A DNA stretch of 64,000 bases, taken from the NCBI GenBank assembly GCA_016758905.1, contig JAEPQZ010000002.1, positions 1,240,001 to 1,304,000 of the forward strand, read 5' to 3'. Source of the stretch: Umbelopsis isabellina (lineage: Eukaryota; Mucoromycota; Umbelopsidomycetes; Umbelopsidales; Umbelopsidaceae). This document shows, piece by piece, positions 14,301 through 29,300 of the stretch. The number at the start of each line of letters is the position of its first letter. The stretch's first letter is position 1. The notes under the pieces are model-generated. The model did not search any database, had not been told where the DNA came from, and worked only from the letters and a program-made list of their open reading frames with translations. The translations under genes were made by a program, and so were the position numbers.

Positions 14301-17300
14301 TGATTTGAGGTCGCGTGCTGAGAGATAGATGCAGCAATTACCGTCGCTGCAGCTCGGCCCTTGCTCACCTCGAGAACGGCTTCATTGGGAACGGCTTCCA
14401 GGAATTCCTCTCTCGCTTGTGGATTCATGCTGACCAAAACGTTGCTCTTCAAAACAGCACCATAATTTGCAAACATAAATTCTAAAACAAGAGCTTTCAA
14501 TCCAGGCTCTTGCGCATAGATGGCTCGTTCAAAAATATGGCCACAGGTGTCCACAGTCAGGTGTCGACGGTATAAACGTTCACAGCAAATTTTCTTCAGT
14601 CTAGTTAGTATGTACATATTTGCGAGAACGAGTACATCGGCGACGATATCCCAAGGCTCGGCTTCATCCAAGCAATCGCTATAAAAATAGCGCATTAATG
14701 CAAGTACCACTGCATGTGGTTCAGGAATTTGCAGATGGCGCTGAGTGGCTTCAATCATGCCTGATTTGTGAATATTGCGGAAATGGGGCCATCGAGCCAT
14801 TAATATCACTTGATGAGCATGTATTGGTGGCCCATCAGCAGGCTCGATGATGAAATCAGATAATTCCGGGTCATTGAGCAGTTGAGCAAACTCTAAAGAA
14901 TGTTGAGGTGGTGGGATGTCATAGAGACCAAGGCATTCACTGTTGATGGTGAGCGCATCTCTGATTGGAGTTGTCAGTACAAGTGATTATTTCTTGAATT
15001 ACCTCAAACCGAAAAACTGTTCTACCTAAAATGATCATATCCTTGCGGCCTAAATGGATCCGTGTTTCCCAAGAATAAAAGGTTCTTTGTGGTTATTTGG
15101 GTTGCATCATCTTCGCTGTCCATCATCATAGCTGATGGTGAGTGTGATCGATATCCTCCAACTGGTTCCTCTACAATGGTGAAATAATTCCAACCGCCGA
15201 CATCAAAATAAGCATTGCATTCTTGTTTTGTCCATTCTAGTGTATCTAGATCTAAAAGCCAAAGGCCGTAGACCGATTTAGCAGTACAAGCGGAGCCATT
15301 TGCATTGGTCGCCGTCTCGCCCGTCAAATATCGACCAAACACCAATAATTTACCACAAAGCGCTTCACAAAAATGCTGACTCTTCAACAAGACCATGGAA
15401 CTGCCAGAGAGGGAGTGCGGACCTAGCACATGATGAGGAGTATAGGACGGAGTATTTAAATTTATGGTGAACAGGTCCGACACCGTGTTGCCATGCTCAT
15501 CCTTGCCACCAAATATATACATTTTGTGACCAATAAGTGTGCAAGAATGGTTATAACGTGGTGGGATGGCGTGTCGATTTGACCATGTAAACGTCTCCAA
15601 ATCCAGTATGCTAAGTTCATCCAATACATATGTACCTGTGAAAACGAAGGAAATGCGTTAGCAATGGTCAATGATGTTGGAATGCAGCAGCCTTTGAAAT
15701 GACATTTACAATCGGGATTTTTAGCAAAACCGCCGTATACAAACATCTTATTGTCATATACGGCGGCAGAGTGTAGGTAGCGCGCTGCTGGTAAATCGCC
15801 TCGTATTTCTGGGGATACCCAGGTACTCTTCTGTATATCAAATATGTGAACATCGTTACAATAGTCTTGCGTTTCTTTACAACCACCTAAAGAAGACATG
15901 GCATTTAAGATGAGCTGGTCAAGTTTGTAACCGTACTGAAACTTTCTCTGGTTCACTCACCAAATATGATTATAAAGTGTCGCCATAGAACGGCAGTATG
16001 GCCATATCGTTTTTTAGGTGGTGTTCCTTTTGTCTATGGTGTCATATGCAATGGGATAGTGTGAGTGTGACTGTTGGTATTTAAGATGACTTTTTCCATA
16101 TTTCAAGGGGAAATCCAATTTGAAGGGGCAAAACCTAGCTGCACAGGGTACATCCAAAAGAGATATTATAGAAAAAGAAATACCTGAACTGTTGACCAGC
16201 GCATGTCGACTAGATCAAGGACATGTAAATCAGTAGTGACTTGACCACCACCACCAAATATGTATAGTTTGTTCTCGACTCTTGTGAATGACGGTCGCCA
16301 TAAACCTACTAGGTTATGGCCGGTGGTTTGAATGGGAGAGCCGGATTTGTACATTGAAATTGCGGAGCCTTTGTTTTCAAACTAATTGCTGATTGGTTGA
16401 CAAAGCAAAATAGTGAATCTCCTCAATATGCTATTGGAACAGTCGCAACAACGATTAAAGCAAAGAGGAAAAAAGCTGTGATAGGAGATAAAGTCGTAAA
16501 ATAAAAGCCTATGAAAAGCAATATAAAAAAGCGCACGGCAAAAAAAGAGAAGAAGTTGGATTCGAGACTGGACGAGAGAGAAAAGAAAAAAAAAAAAGAA
16601 AGAGAAAAGCCAAAGGGTATATATATTTATATGCGGGTTGTGTGTTATATTTAAAGAGTCAGTAGGTGTTGCGAGGATCGTACATGTAGAGACAGGGTAA
16701 AGTAGTAAAAATTTCCGCATGAAAGGAGGCGAGTTAAGTGTAATGTGTATAAGTAAATATGTGTTGCCTTTTTTCTTTGATATATTGGCCCAACTGAGTG
16801 AGCCTGAGGCTTTGCAAATGACAACCAGTTGGCATAATTATGATCTCTGATCGCTGAAATGATGTCGGTACTACATCCCCTTGGTACCCTTTGCCCTTTC
16901 CCTCAAAATCCTCCTTTTCATCAAAGCAATCGACATTCTTCATAGCTTTTTTCCTTCCACAATCTCCTGCTCTCCTGTTTCTATTCAGATATCCCTTTGG
17001 TATTAAATAAAAACTAAGAGCGACATACAGTTGCTCCAATACACTAGCTAATTTTCCTTGTCGGATGATTTTCATGTATATTTTCGCTATTAACCCATTA
17101 TTATTTTTTGTTATTATTTTTGCTTCACAAGGTGGTCATTACTTGACTATGCATGACACGCAAGACCAAAACGAAAAGGCATGATGTTCCAGTGAGTCCA
17201 GGTGTTGACATTAAATTTTGCAGGCACAAGCATGTATAACACGAAAGGTACCAGATTTTTCTGAATCATTCTATAGTTTCATACATGTTTATATGTATTC

Positions 17301-20300
17301 CCCTTGGTATTACTTGTCACTCACTCTCCGTTACATATTTTCTTCATAGGCTGTTCCAATATCCCCCAAAATGATACGTTTCAGGAGTGCTTTCAACACC
17401 AACACTCAATCGGGCAGATGAATTGCTATATAAGGTAGCTATTGGTCTGTGCGTTTTCCTGGTGAGAGAGGTAACAACTGTTGATAGCTGGCTCAGCCTC
17501 ATTCTGGTGTGTAGCAGAAAAGACGTTTGATGGATCCCCCAGCTGCAGCGCGACCAAAAAAGTTCGTTGTACAAAATGCCACGGACGTTTAAGAATCCTC
17601 AGCCACGGTTGTGGATTCTCTACTTTTCAGGTTAGCGAATAAGTGTGCCTGGCTGATCATCCAAAAATTGTAATTTCATAAAAACCATATAACGTTTTTG
17701 TCAATCACAACTATGTGTGATGCTTCAATGTGCTTCATATGCTAGTATTCGCATGATGGGGTTTTCTCGCATATTTAAAACCAGCCATCCGGCCCCAAGG
17801 TGAACTTTCCTTCTTGGCGATGGAAGGTTACACCGTTGAGCGGGCGTTACTAAACGTGTCCCACAAGTGCGGATGAGCAGGTCAAGTGGCTGATTACCAC
17901 AAGCGCGAGCTAAAGCCCAGGCTATAATACCTTTCTTCTGTTGATCATTCATGCTGGCGTCATGTCAGAGTCATCATCACCTATCAAAAGCAATCATGAA
18001 CGAAGCCAAGTAGCTACTCCTATTGCGATACCTGTCAGTAAGACTGAACGCAATTACTCTGAGGCTTCATCCTTAACCCTCATGTCACTGCAGAGCATCC
18101 TGAGGTGAGAGTCCTGTCCATACTCACAATATCCTTTATATTAGAATAGCCGCATGAATAACATTTAAATCACCAAAACTCTAATAGTCCTGGGGAAGTT
18201 CCTCATAACGGTTTGGCTGAGCCAGAGTCCCCTACGCTACCCTCTACCCCTACAAGAGATGACTTTAGCTCTTCTTCGGATGACCGAGCTAGTCCTATCC
18301 AACATAACTTTAGTTCAAATGGTAGCCCGACACCAGTATCGAGTCTTAATACTACCATTGCGGCAACTCCTACACGTTCCATCAATATGGCATCTTCGCC
18401 TGCCACGACTGCTAGCTCTCCTATGTCGTCGCTGAGAAACAACATGGCGCGGAAAACATCTACTTCAGATTCATTTAGAGGTAAATAACTGTGCGAACAA
18501 ACCTTTTTAATATGTAGCACGTTGAAGCTTACCACTTATAAGCAGAAAAGTTTTCTCCTACGGATCGCAGCGTAAAGGCTCATCGATTTTTAAAGCCAGA
18601 GCTCGACAAGCTAGCACATACTAGGAGCCGAAAAAAGTCCATTGATGAGTACTCTCTTTCAGTTGCTAATGTGCCGCCAGCTCCTGCACCATCTATGTAT
18701 TGGTCTAAACCAGGAACATACGGGAAGGCACCACGACCGATAAGAGCCCATACGAGTGTGCTAGTGGGAGAGCTGATGTTTGTATTTGGAGGATCAGATC
18801 ACAAAGGGTGTTTCAACACCTTATATATCTTAGAACTTGGTAAGTAATATACATCGGAACATTTACTAAACAGCAGACCGAGTTATAACTGACAGTCCAT
18901 GTTAGATACCTTTACATGGTCTAAACCCAGAACTCATGGAACTCCTCCACCGCCATGCCGAGCTCATTCGGCAACATACTATGCAAAGCAAAAGAAGATC
19001 TTTTTATTCGGCGGTGGCGAAGGGCCTGTTTATTACAATGATCTCTATGTACTGGATACAGGTTGGTACATAGTACCACTGAAAATAGATGGTGCACCCT
19101 TTTGAACTTACACTACACATTTTTCAGAGAGTTTGACTTGGTCGATACCCACTATTGCTGGAGATAGTCCGTCTGCTCGCCGAGCGCATAGTACCTTTGT
19201 TTGGAACGACAAACTTTATGTTTTCGGTGGCGGTGATGGTACACATGCTTTGAGTGATCTGTTTGCACTCGATTTGTTGGACCAAAATAGTCTTCGCTGG
19301 AACAATCTCAACCCAGGTGGTCATGTTCCCGTTCCCCGTGGATACCATACTGCCAACCTTGTGGGAGACAAGTTGGTTGTATACGGAGGAAGTGATGGAC
19401 ACGAATGTTTTAGCGATGTACATGTTTGTGATTTGAGTGAGTATTTCTACTTTCGAGCATTAGATCTAGTTTACCTTTTATTGACAAGAGTTTAGCAAAA
19501 AACACATGGTATGCAGTTGAACTGGATCGATCCATACCGCGTCTTTCACACACATCAACTAGAGTGGGCTCGTATTTATTCATAATGGGAGGACACGACG
19601 GTAAACAGTATTCCTCCGAAGTACTGTTGCTGAATTTGGGTAAGCATGCTCGTTATGCATTCTAAAAGCTGATTCACCAACTGAACTTTTTTTTTTATTC
19701 CTCTAAAGTGACAATGAGCTGGGAAACCAGAAGCATTCATGGAATAGGCCCATCGCTCCGAGGATATCACACTGTTGTGTTGTATGATTCACGTTTGATT
19801 CTTTTTGGAGGCTATGATGGAAAATCATATTTTGGAGATATATATGTGCTTGATTTGAGCGCATGTGCATACTTACCACAAATCACCAGTTTTGCTATCG
19901 AACTTAATGATGAGTAAGATTGGATATATTATAATGTAATAAAGCAAATTTGTGAACCTAGAGCGGCGTGACGTACTGAAAGTTACAGGCAACGATTCAC
20001 AATAGCTATAGTATTGTCCATGTGGAGCGAGCGTGCATGCATGTTAGATACTGTGGCATGAGGCGCGATGATTGGCCGCATTAGTGACGTAATTATATTT
20101 TGTGGGCAATTTCAATCCTTTACGCGTTGGAACAGACGTGTTCTCCCTATACCATGACTGATTCAATCCACAATCACCAACATCTCGGTAAGCAGGATGC
20201 ATTCAACAAAGAGAATCCATCTCGTGGACACGTAGAAAGAACGAGAGATGTTTTCAAAGAATCTAAGCCTGCAGCAGCTAATGAAGACACACAAAAAGAA

Positions 20301-23300
20301 CCCAAGATGCAATCTCGACGCGCCGAGCAACAGACACATACAAAAGCTCATAAAAGGAAGAGTGCCGAGGCAAAGGAGAAAGAGGAGCTCAGTGCTGATG
20401 AGCAGAAGGCAAAAGACCTTGCAGAGCACGAAGTAAACATAACGTATTCAAACTATTACTATGGTGAGCCAAGAGTCTGGAAGTACTTTTTTTGTTGAAG
20501 ACACTATACTTATCATTATTCACTTCTGCAACAATCGCGAAATAGATGATGACTACGAATACCGGTAGAATTTGCATCAATAATTGTGAAAGGTTTTGCG
20601 AATATTTAAGTTGACCCTATTCCATCACATTTCAGGCACGTCACACTTCCCAAAGAAATTGCTCAATGGTTACCACACTACGATTTGTTATCTGAAGATG
20701 AGTGGCGTTCACTCGGCGTAAGGCAATCTCTGGGATGGGAACATTATATGGTTCATAGTGAGTTACTGTTAGCAATGTTGAGGTATTGTTGACTTGTGCA
20801 GTCACTAAATACATATTGCCTTTTCAAAGCTCCGGAGCCACATGTGCTACTTTTCAAGCGCGAAAAAGACTACCAGAAAAAGGTAAAGAACATTTTGTGA
20901 CACGTAAATTACAGCAAGTATGTGCCATTGGAAAAATGCTTATGATGAAAACCTGTTTGCTAGCATCCGCCAAAGAAGAGCAAACAAGGAGACTCTAATG
21001 CTTCCAATGAAGAGGACGACACAGAAAATAAGGAATCATATAGTAAAAAACCACGACGGAATTAAATTGAATTTGACTTGCCCGAAGGCAGATACCTTCT
21101 TAGGGCCAGGAAATAATCTATAATCCGAATTAGCGGATAGATTCTATAACACATTCTCTACGGTTGCCTGCCATGCTATGTGCAGTAACTTTTGTAAATC
21201 TAACCATCGCCTGTTACCTATAATAAAAAAAAAATCTGAAATATCTTTATGTTACTAAAAGTAAGGAATGTATGACATCTCTGGGTGTGCGGCTCAGCTA
21301 TTTTTGTTTTAACAAACAATGCATTATGACAAATTTATGTCTCCAAAAGGTAATTAGTCTCGCCAAGCGCAGCATTGTGGCGTTTGAATTGTGGCTCTAC
21401 CAGCCACGCCAGCATGTTTTCAGGAGCACCAGATTCTCAGTCCAGGGAGGCACTACCTGGAATTTGACTATTCAGGGACAGATCAGAATAAACTATTTCT
21501 CATCGAATTTTCTATTCTAAATATCGTCATATAGTTGCTAAGAAATCAAAATGCCTCATTTTTAATGAATGGTGGCAGAAGCGAAAACTCTGTTGCCTGG
21601 GGGGCCACACAAGATGATATTTTGTTTATACCTACAAACAAAAGATTCAAAACCAGATGACCCGATCTAAAGAAATCCGAATGCTTTTGATTTGGCAAGT
21701 AGAAAAATAACAATAGTGAGAAAGAAAGAAAAACATTCCTAATTAATATTAAATATTATACATATTTTTTGTGCCCAAAGAAATCTTTCAGGGCAAGTGT
21801 AACATCCGTTTGATGCAATCAGTCTCACGCCATAGTCCTAAACTTTTTTGTTTTCTTACAGAGCACATCAATCCTAATATATCATTAAATCTTGTCATTT
21901 CTTTTGCCACCAAATGGGCCATGCGCATATAGGCTGGCATGGTCATTGATAAACAACATGAAATCAACCATATTGTTGAGACCGGTTCTTCGGGTTATGA
22001 CCAAATAATAAAAAAAATTCATTAAGGTTGGAGTAGTACAGAAGTTATCATGACCTTTCTCTTCGATAGCCATTTTCGGCCTGCCGACGGTACACAGGGA
22101 ACGGAAAAAGCTAGTGACGGAGAAACGTAAGCCGTCCCATCGGCTAGCTCCCTTGTTTGGTATAAGGATCTGACGGTTTGCGTAACCACCAGCCTCATTC
22201 TCTCGGGGTAAAGCATGGCGCCAAGGATTTTCTGTATGCAAGCGTGTTTATAATATGCTGTTATACGGTTGGCAACCGTATTTGGAAACTAGGAGGCACT
22301 ACGGGAACGACCGAATTTGGCAGGCGTGTGCCATATGCGGCGTAACTTACTGTGGCGCGCGCCGTCCCTTGAAACTTGGAGCTCGCATAATATTATTTTT
22401 CTTTTTTCTTGGTATTAAGGGTACAATCGAAAAAAAATTATATTTAAAAGGACATGATGGCAATCTCTCATCTCTCTTCTATATTCTCTTCTTGATCTAC
22501 CTCTGTCTATGGACTGTTCTCGACTCTATCCCTCGCCTACTATATTTGAGTCATACCCAAACAGTCTGTATTACTCAACGTATAGTCACACCGCCCCACA
22601 CTACGGCATAGATTATAATACATATAACGAGCCCTGTTTGCCAATCTTTGGTTTTCCGTCGTATTCAGTACCGGAACCGCTGACTCCAGTTTTTTCTGAA
22701 CCCTCTGTTGTCTCCGCCGTGACGATTACCGAAGTGCCTTCTCGTAAGAGAAAACGAGCAAATCAATCTCTTCAAGGTATGCTCAACCACCTCCATGTAA
22801 CTGAGTTTTTCTACCAAAATTTAATGACCGACACGAATTTCCCATTTGTCCCTAAAGATTCGCCAAAAGACCAAAAGAAAACTCATCCCACAGCTCCACA
22901 GAAAGCAAATTCGGCAGCTAAAAGCGCAACTACTATAAATGAGATAACTGTTTTAGAAAATGATCTTGGTTATCTTCAGGATAGCTGGGCAAGCATCCAT
23001 ATCGTCCTAGACTCACTCAAAAACGCCTTCCTTGTGACCCCTTTTGAAGGCGCTAATGAGCAACAGCTTGATGAGTTGGACCGAGAACTTGGTATAGCGT
23101 ATGACGATCTCATGATCCAGGTTCGCCAGCTAGATCGAGCATTAAAACAATTAGACGGCAAAATATCCAAACTTCAAGTCTCTCAACCGGCATGTAGCTG
23201 AATTTTTTTTCATTATGGCGAATTTTCTCTTTTGGCAATTCACCCCTTACCCAAACATTATACCATCTGCCACATCCCCCAAGAAAACATATCACATGAT

Positions 23301-26300
23301 AGCTCACCAGCATGGACTGGACTGTTCCATTAAACGCAAAAAAAAGTAAGGAAGGGTGCGCCAGTTCTCCACTACACTCGCCCACTTGACACATCTCCAA
23401 AGATGTAGTACTGAACAGCGCCTGACAGCAAAAAGCCATTGTCTTGTATATAACACGCCATACATTTTTTCCTTATCACGTTTGATTTTATCCGCATCTA
23501 TTTCTCAGTTTTGGTTCTTACTCTTTTTTAAACAGAAGATTTCTCTTCACTATCCCAACATTATCATTGAATTGAACTTTTTAGAAGTTTCTATATGCCT
23601 ATCAACTTCCTATTTTTATTATGACTATTCTGCCATCTATTGTATATACCTAACAAGTTATACGAAGAAATCTTATTTTCAAATTCGTTAAAGATAATAC
23701 CAATCGCCTATGATCCTACTACTTTTAGCTACTATAAACATTTAGGACCGTATGAATTCCAATGTGATATGACTGACAGGATCGCGATATTTTGGGTGAA
23801 GATGTGCATAAATCACAAATATTCAACAATAAGTACGCCAGTGGTTATGGACAAACCGGAGATCGCCGTCAGGCATTACCAACAACAGAATCAAACCATC
23901 CCACAACATATTGGGGAGCCTTAATTCGCCCACATGTGGCGTGTAACATTTTCTACATGTCAGAAAGTTGTACTCGTCCCCTGTGCTCGCACATAAAATA
24001 ATTCAAGGTGACATAATCCAGCTATTGATGTCAAGTTGATTATATTGGCAAGTATTTAAGAAAAACTTACTGATAGCTAAGGACAAAGGGTCATCTTAAA
24101 TCTCGGTAGTAAATCGCTGCATGCATAATAGCGTGTGATAAGCAACACAGAAAATGTGACTTGGATATGAAGACTTACCTGTTTACCACATGTTTACCGA
24201 AAACCATGCTTGGCCAACATGCAGATCACTAAACTGTTTAGCATACCGATAATTATTCAAACCTTAATATACCAGTCGTTATAATGGAAGATATTGCTGG
24301 AGACAAGCAAGTCCGATCAATAAATATAGAGCGTATGTGAATTTTTTACAGATAAATAGTAAGCAACTTTAGTCGATTGTTCAATAGCTTAATACACGAC
24401 TAAGCCTTGCCTTGTCCTGCCTACCCTGTCCTGACACAAACAATGTTAAATTTCTGTCTTAACTCTGTTTGAAGATCTCCTCGGACCTGAGAATTTTGCA
24501 GTCCAGACTTATCTGCCTAAGAAAAGACATGTATATCAAAAAATAAACCAGGAACATTTATTTCAGATGGTTTTGCAGCTTATCCGGTAGCCGGCCGATA
24601 GGTACAATTTACTCCAAGCCCAAAGGTCAAATGATTGGTTGGTTTTGATATTTTTTTCTTACAGCAAAATAGAATAATGATTCTTTTGAAACCATGACAT
24701 ATAATCAGTGACATAGCGAATAATTGTAATCTGTATCTCTGTTTTGAAAAGTACGTTGAGCTATCTTTCTCACAACCACTTTTTTTTATTCCAAGTTGTA
24801 CCGCACTAGTCGCTGTCCATCGCTAAGCGGCTTGTAGAGTAGAAAACAAAAACACGCACCATCAGTGCAACATGGAGGCAGTTCCTATTCATCGTTCTCC
24901 CAGCTTATCGTCTGCATCATCTAGTCAATTCTCTTCTAATACTCTCGACGGCAACCACATAATCCAGGAACCTCAACGACCACCATCAGCGTTAATAAAT
25001 CGAATAAAGCGACTATCATTCCTGACATGGCTACCCTCCAAAGAACTAGATCATCCGGGCAATGATTTGCCGATTGTAGATACTTCCAAAACAACGTTAC
25101 GAAGGGCAAGGAGTAAAAAAAAAAGTGTTCGACAAATAACAAAAGAATGGTTGCTGGCGGCCCTCACTATCATTATGGGAGGATTCATAGCTGGAGTTTT
25201 TGTAATCACCGGCATAGAATCGGCTGCTTCATCGATACGACACAAAACGACGACTAGCAACAGGTGGAATGGCACTGCTAGTATCAGCAACTCTCAAGCT
25301 CCACCTATACCAACAGATTCGTCGCAACTGACAGATTCTACCGACATAAATGGCACTCAGCCACTAGATCCCACGCAGATTCCTTATGCTATCGAGGTAT
25401 TGCCAGATCTCACAAAGCTTATCACCTGCAGCAACCCAACCGTGTTTGACGCCGTTGCCTTTGTAAGTACCAATATTCTACATTGTGCCTTAGCTCGTAC
25501 CTCACCATAACAATCCTTGTTTGTTTTGAACCAGCCCCTGAATATGGTTGATCCTGGATTCATATCATGCTACAGCTGTGTGCTGCTTACGAGTCCAACA
25601 AGCGACGCTAGAGTGGTAGCCGTAGTGGTCGACTCATTTGCACCACAAAGCAACCACAGTTTACTAGTTAATGCCAAAACGTTCAACAAGCTGAATACTT
25701 CCCATAAACACGGCAGCAAAATGGTTGTTCAATGGCAACCTTCGAACTGCTAAGCACGACACTTTACTGCCTACGATTAGAATTTCTCGTCATCTAATTT
25801 TCCGAGTTTGACACGATATCAGATCGAACGCGACAAATAAACAATAAAAAAATAGCAGATCATGACTTTAAGGTTTTAACTACTCGCTTACATCGCCACA
25901 GAAATTGGTTTATTGTTGTGACAGGTATTAATGGTCTAAGCGACAATTAACATTTTTGAACAATGAATTATGTATATTTTTTAGCAATCATGCCTTCCGG
26001 AGGCTTTGTTTCTACTTTGCCTTTAGACACTTCATCCCAGTTGGTAGAGAGGCATGTTCCATTGCTTTCAACAAAACTCTTCATCATTGCCCGTCTACTA
26101 TTTTCGTCTGCGTCACCATATATCTGTTGAAACAAAGCATTCAATGCTTGTTCGCCCTCAGGTTTTTCTGGTTCTTCGCTTGAAAGTTCCTTATCCAAAG
26201 CGCTCCAATCTTTCGGTTTGTTCGAAGTCCATGGTGCGGAAATAGTTTCTAAGAAATGATGGTCGATGTGATTGAACATTGGATATCTGTGTGTGCTCGT

Positions 26301-29300
26301 TGATCAACTTACGTGGTATGACGTCTTCACCTTCCAGCATTCCCCATTTAGTACCAACAGATTTTTTCTTGAGTTTGATTTCAATCTTAGTTGATAGTAC
26401 AGTGAATTTACTCTGACTGGGATCAATTTCGTGCGTCAACGGCTCTAGCTCAAGCGAGTAATCTGATCCACTTGGCATCTTGATCGTAACCGACAGTGAA
26501 CGTTCGTGGAATCCAATATCGACCGAATCCTTCTGGACCCCCTTAATGAATACCTCCACTACCACAAATTGATCATTCTGAAACCAATCATGCCTTGCTC
26601 TCTCGGTCACGGGTGTGGCTGAAGCGGTTGATACTGGTGCTGGCTCTGAAGCTGATCGTCCTGTAGTAGTTGAAGAAGCTGCTGTGGCTGGCACTTTATC
26701 ACTTTTTAGAAATTGCCACTACATATTACAAAATAGGAAATACTCTTACTCTTGGCTAGTTCATCGTCTACTCTTCGCATCCAAGTTGAGAGTGTCTTCT
26801 CCGCTGGATTTAATTCTTTGGAAGCTGATAGCTCCTTTTTCGCTTCTGAGTACTGCTTGGAATGGTATAATGCAATTCTATTGATACCAACGAAAAATTC
26901 AAACAATTCTTAGTAAGTAATTCCTTAAGGTATAACACAGACAACAGTCCTTGCGTTTACCCTCGTCGAAGATGTGCTTTGGCGAGTTGAGTGCGAGATC
27001 CTTGCTGAGCTTCCAAAATTGCCAAACTTTTATTGGCATCTTGCAGCGCCAGATCATATTTCTTCAGCTTTTCATATACGATACCACTACAACATCATAA
27101 GCAGGGAAAAGAGCTAGTAAGTTAGTAGGCGTTTTGCGGTGGTGTTGACAAAGCTTGAAGAACATTCTTACCGCTTGAGGTAGAATTCAGGATTCTCCGA
27201 GTCAGCATCTATAGCTTGACTATATAGCTGTAAAGCTTCGTCATAGTCGTCTTCGAAAAACGCTTCGTTGGCTTGAGTGAATAGATCGCTGGCTGACATG
27301 AGGTACTGCGCGTTCCTTGGAACAAACGAGAAAAACGGATAGCGGAACTTGAAATGCTTCTTTAATACCATATTGGAAAGCAGAGCAAAGTTAGCAAATG
27401 AATCACTGTATATGTACCTCTCACCATATTACCTGCAATTAATTGAAATAGAAACGTTTTTATGGACATGATCATCATTACTCAATTATTGCTTGTTGTT
27501 CTTTTCTAGATAGTTTAAAATATCCTCAAATACAGCTGCTTGAATTCTACCGCTTGAAAATTGCCACGATTGTATGACGCAACAGTCCTGTGCAGACCAC
27601 TATGAATTTAAATTTAGTATGGCAGTTTCTTAACAGTTGCTGATATCGCCCAACTACAACAAGCAAGATGTACCAGCCTAATGCGTATCAGCAGCAGCAG
27701 GGCTATGATCCTAACAGCTATACACCATCACCACAAAATCAAAAAGGACACGGTTCAACGTTTGCCAATTCGCGATCTCCACCGCCTTTGCAACATCCTG
27801 TTCCTCAGCATCCAATCTTAAACTTTCGAGCAGATGCTGCTTCTCCTTCGCCTCAAATGTCACACCAACAACCGCAAGGCAACATGAACTACTATCCTCA
27901 ACAACAAGCTGGAAATGCTTATCCACAACAGAACAGCAACATCTATTCACAGTTTGGCTTTAACGATCCAGCTGCACAGATGGGCATGCAATTCGCTGGT
28001 AATGCTATGGCACAAGGCACGGCTTATGTTGAGCAGAATGTAAGTTCGAGTAGCATTGATTATACCGAATGATCTATCGCGTCCTGGGACCTGACACCCA
28101 CTTAAAAACTTTAACAGTTAAATCGATGGGTCAATATACCTGCTGTGAAGCACTACTTCAACGTTAATAACCTATATGTAATCAACAAAATGCGTATTCT
28201 GCTGTTTCCTTGGAGACATTCTGTAAGTGTGCTTATATTTCGGTGAAAGGGGTAATGCTAGTATAGCAAGCAAACAAAAATTTATTCTGATCCGGATCAA
28301 CCACAAATTTTCAGCCATGGACCAGGATGGCTCGACGATCAGATACGGGTCAAATGGAAGGTTACGCCGCCCCCAGAGAAGATATCAATTCTCCAGATTT
28401 GTATATACCAGTGATGGCGTTTGTGACCTATGTCCTGTTGTGTGGATTGGCAGCCGGACGGAAGGGCAGGTGAGTTCAACACGAAATAGTCTTCTGTGCC
28501 AAGCTATTTCTGAACCATGTCCATTTTTTCGATTTAGTTTTCATCCGGAGGTTCTGGGATTCACTGCTTCAGCGTCATTGGCTATTGTCTTTACTGAAGT
28601 TTTGCTCATTCGGTTGGGTGTATACCTTCTCAGCATACCCTCGGATACGTCGGTTTTGGATCTTGTTGCCTACTCTGGATACAAATTTGTTGGCGTCATT
28701 GTAACCACTGCCATGAAGCAGCTTGGCTTCGGTGGATGGGCAGTTTATGGAGTATTTCTTTACACTGCACTAAGCTGTGGATTTTTCCTGGTAAGATTTT
28801 GACCTATGCTTTTTAATGTTGTTCGAGACATGAAACATTATAATTAATTTGATTTGCAACCCTTGTCTAGTTACGATCCATGCGTTATTTGGCCCTCCCT
28901 GATGCTGGAAACGCATCCACAATGAATCCTCAACGAAAACGAAGAATGTGGTTCTTATTGATGATAGCGGCATCGCAGTTGCTTTTTATGTTCGTACTTA
29001 TAAAATAAAATATTATGCCAACGGTGTCAGCAACACCGTATTAGAGTTACTAGTGTCGGAATTTGAATTGTACGGGTGAAGGGACAAAAGTCGTCATGCA
29101 AAAGCAAACCGGGCAAAGGAGTTTCTAGTGTTTCTTCTTCAACTTCCATTTCATGAATCCCGAAATTTTCAAAACCACAACTCCTACCGTATCTGTGCCA
29201 AACCGGCCACACATTCATGATGGCGTTTTGGGAGCACTGCACGCTTTGAGTGGTCTAACTTTGAATACCAACAAAGCGACCGAGCAAGACGGCTTGAGCT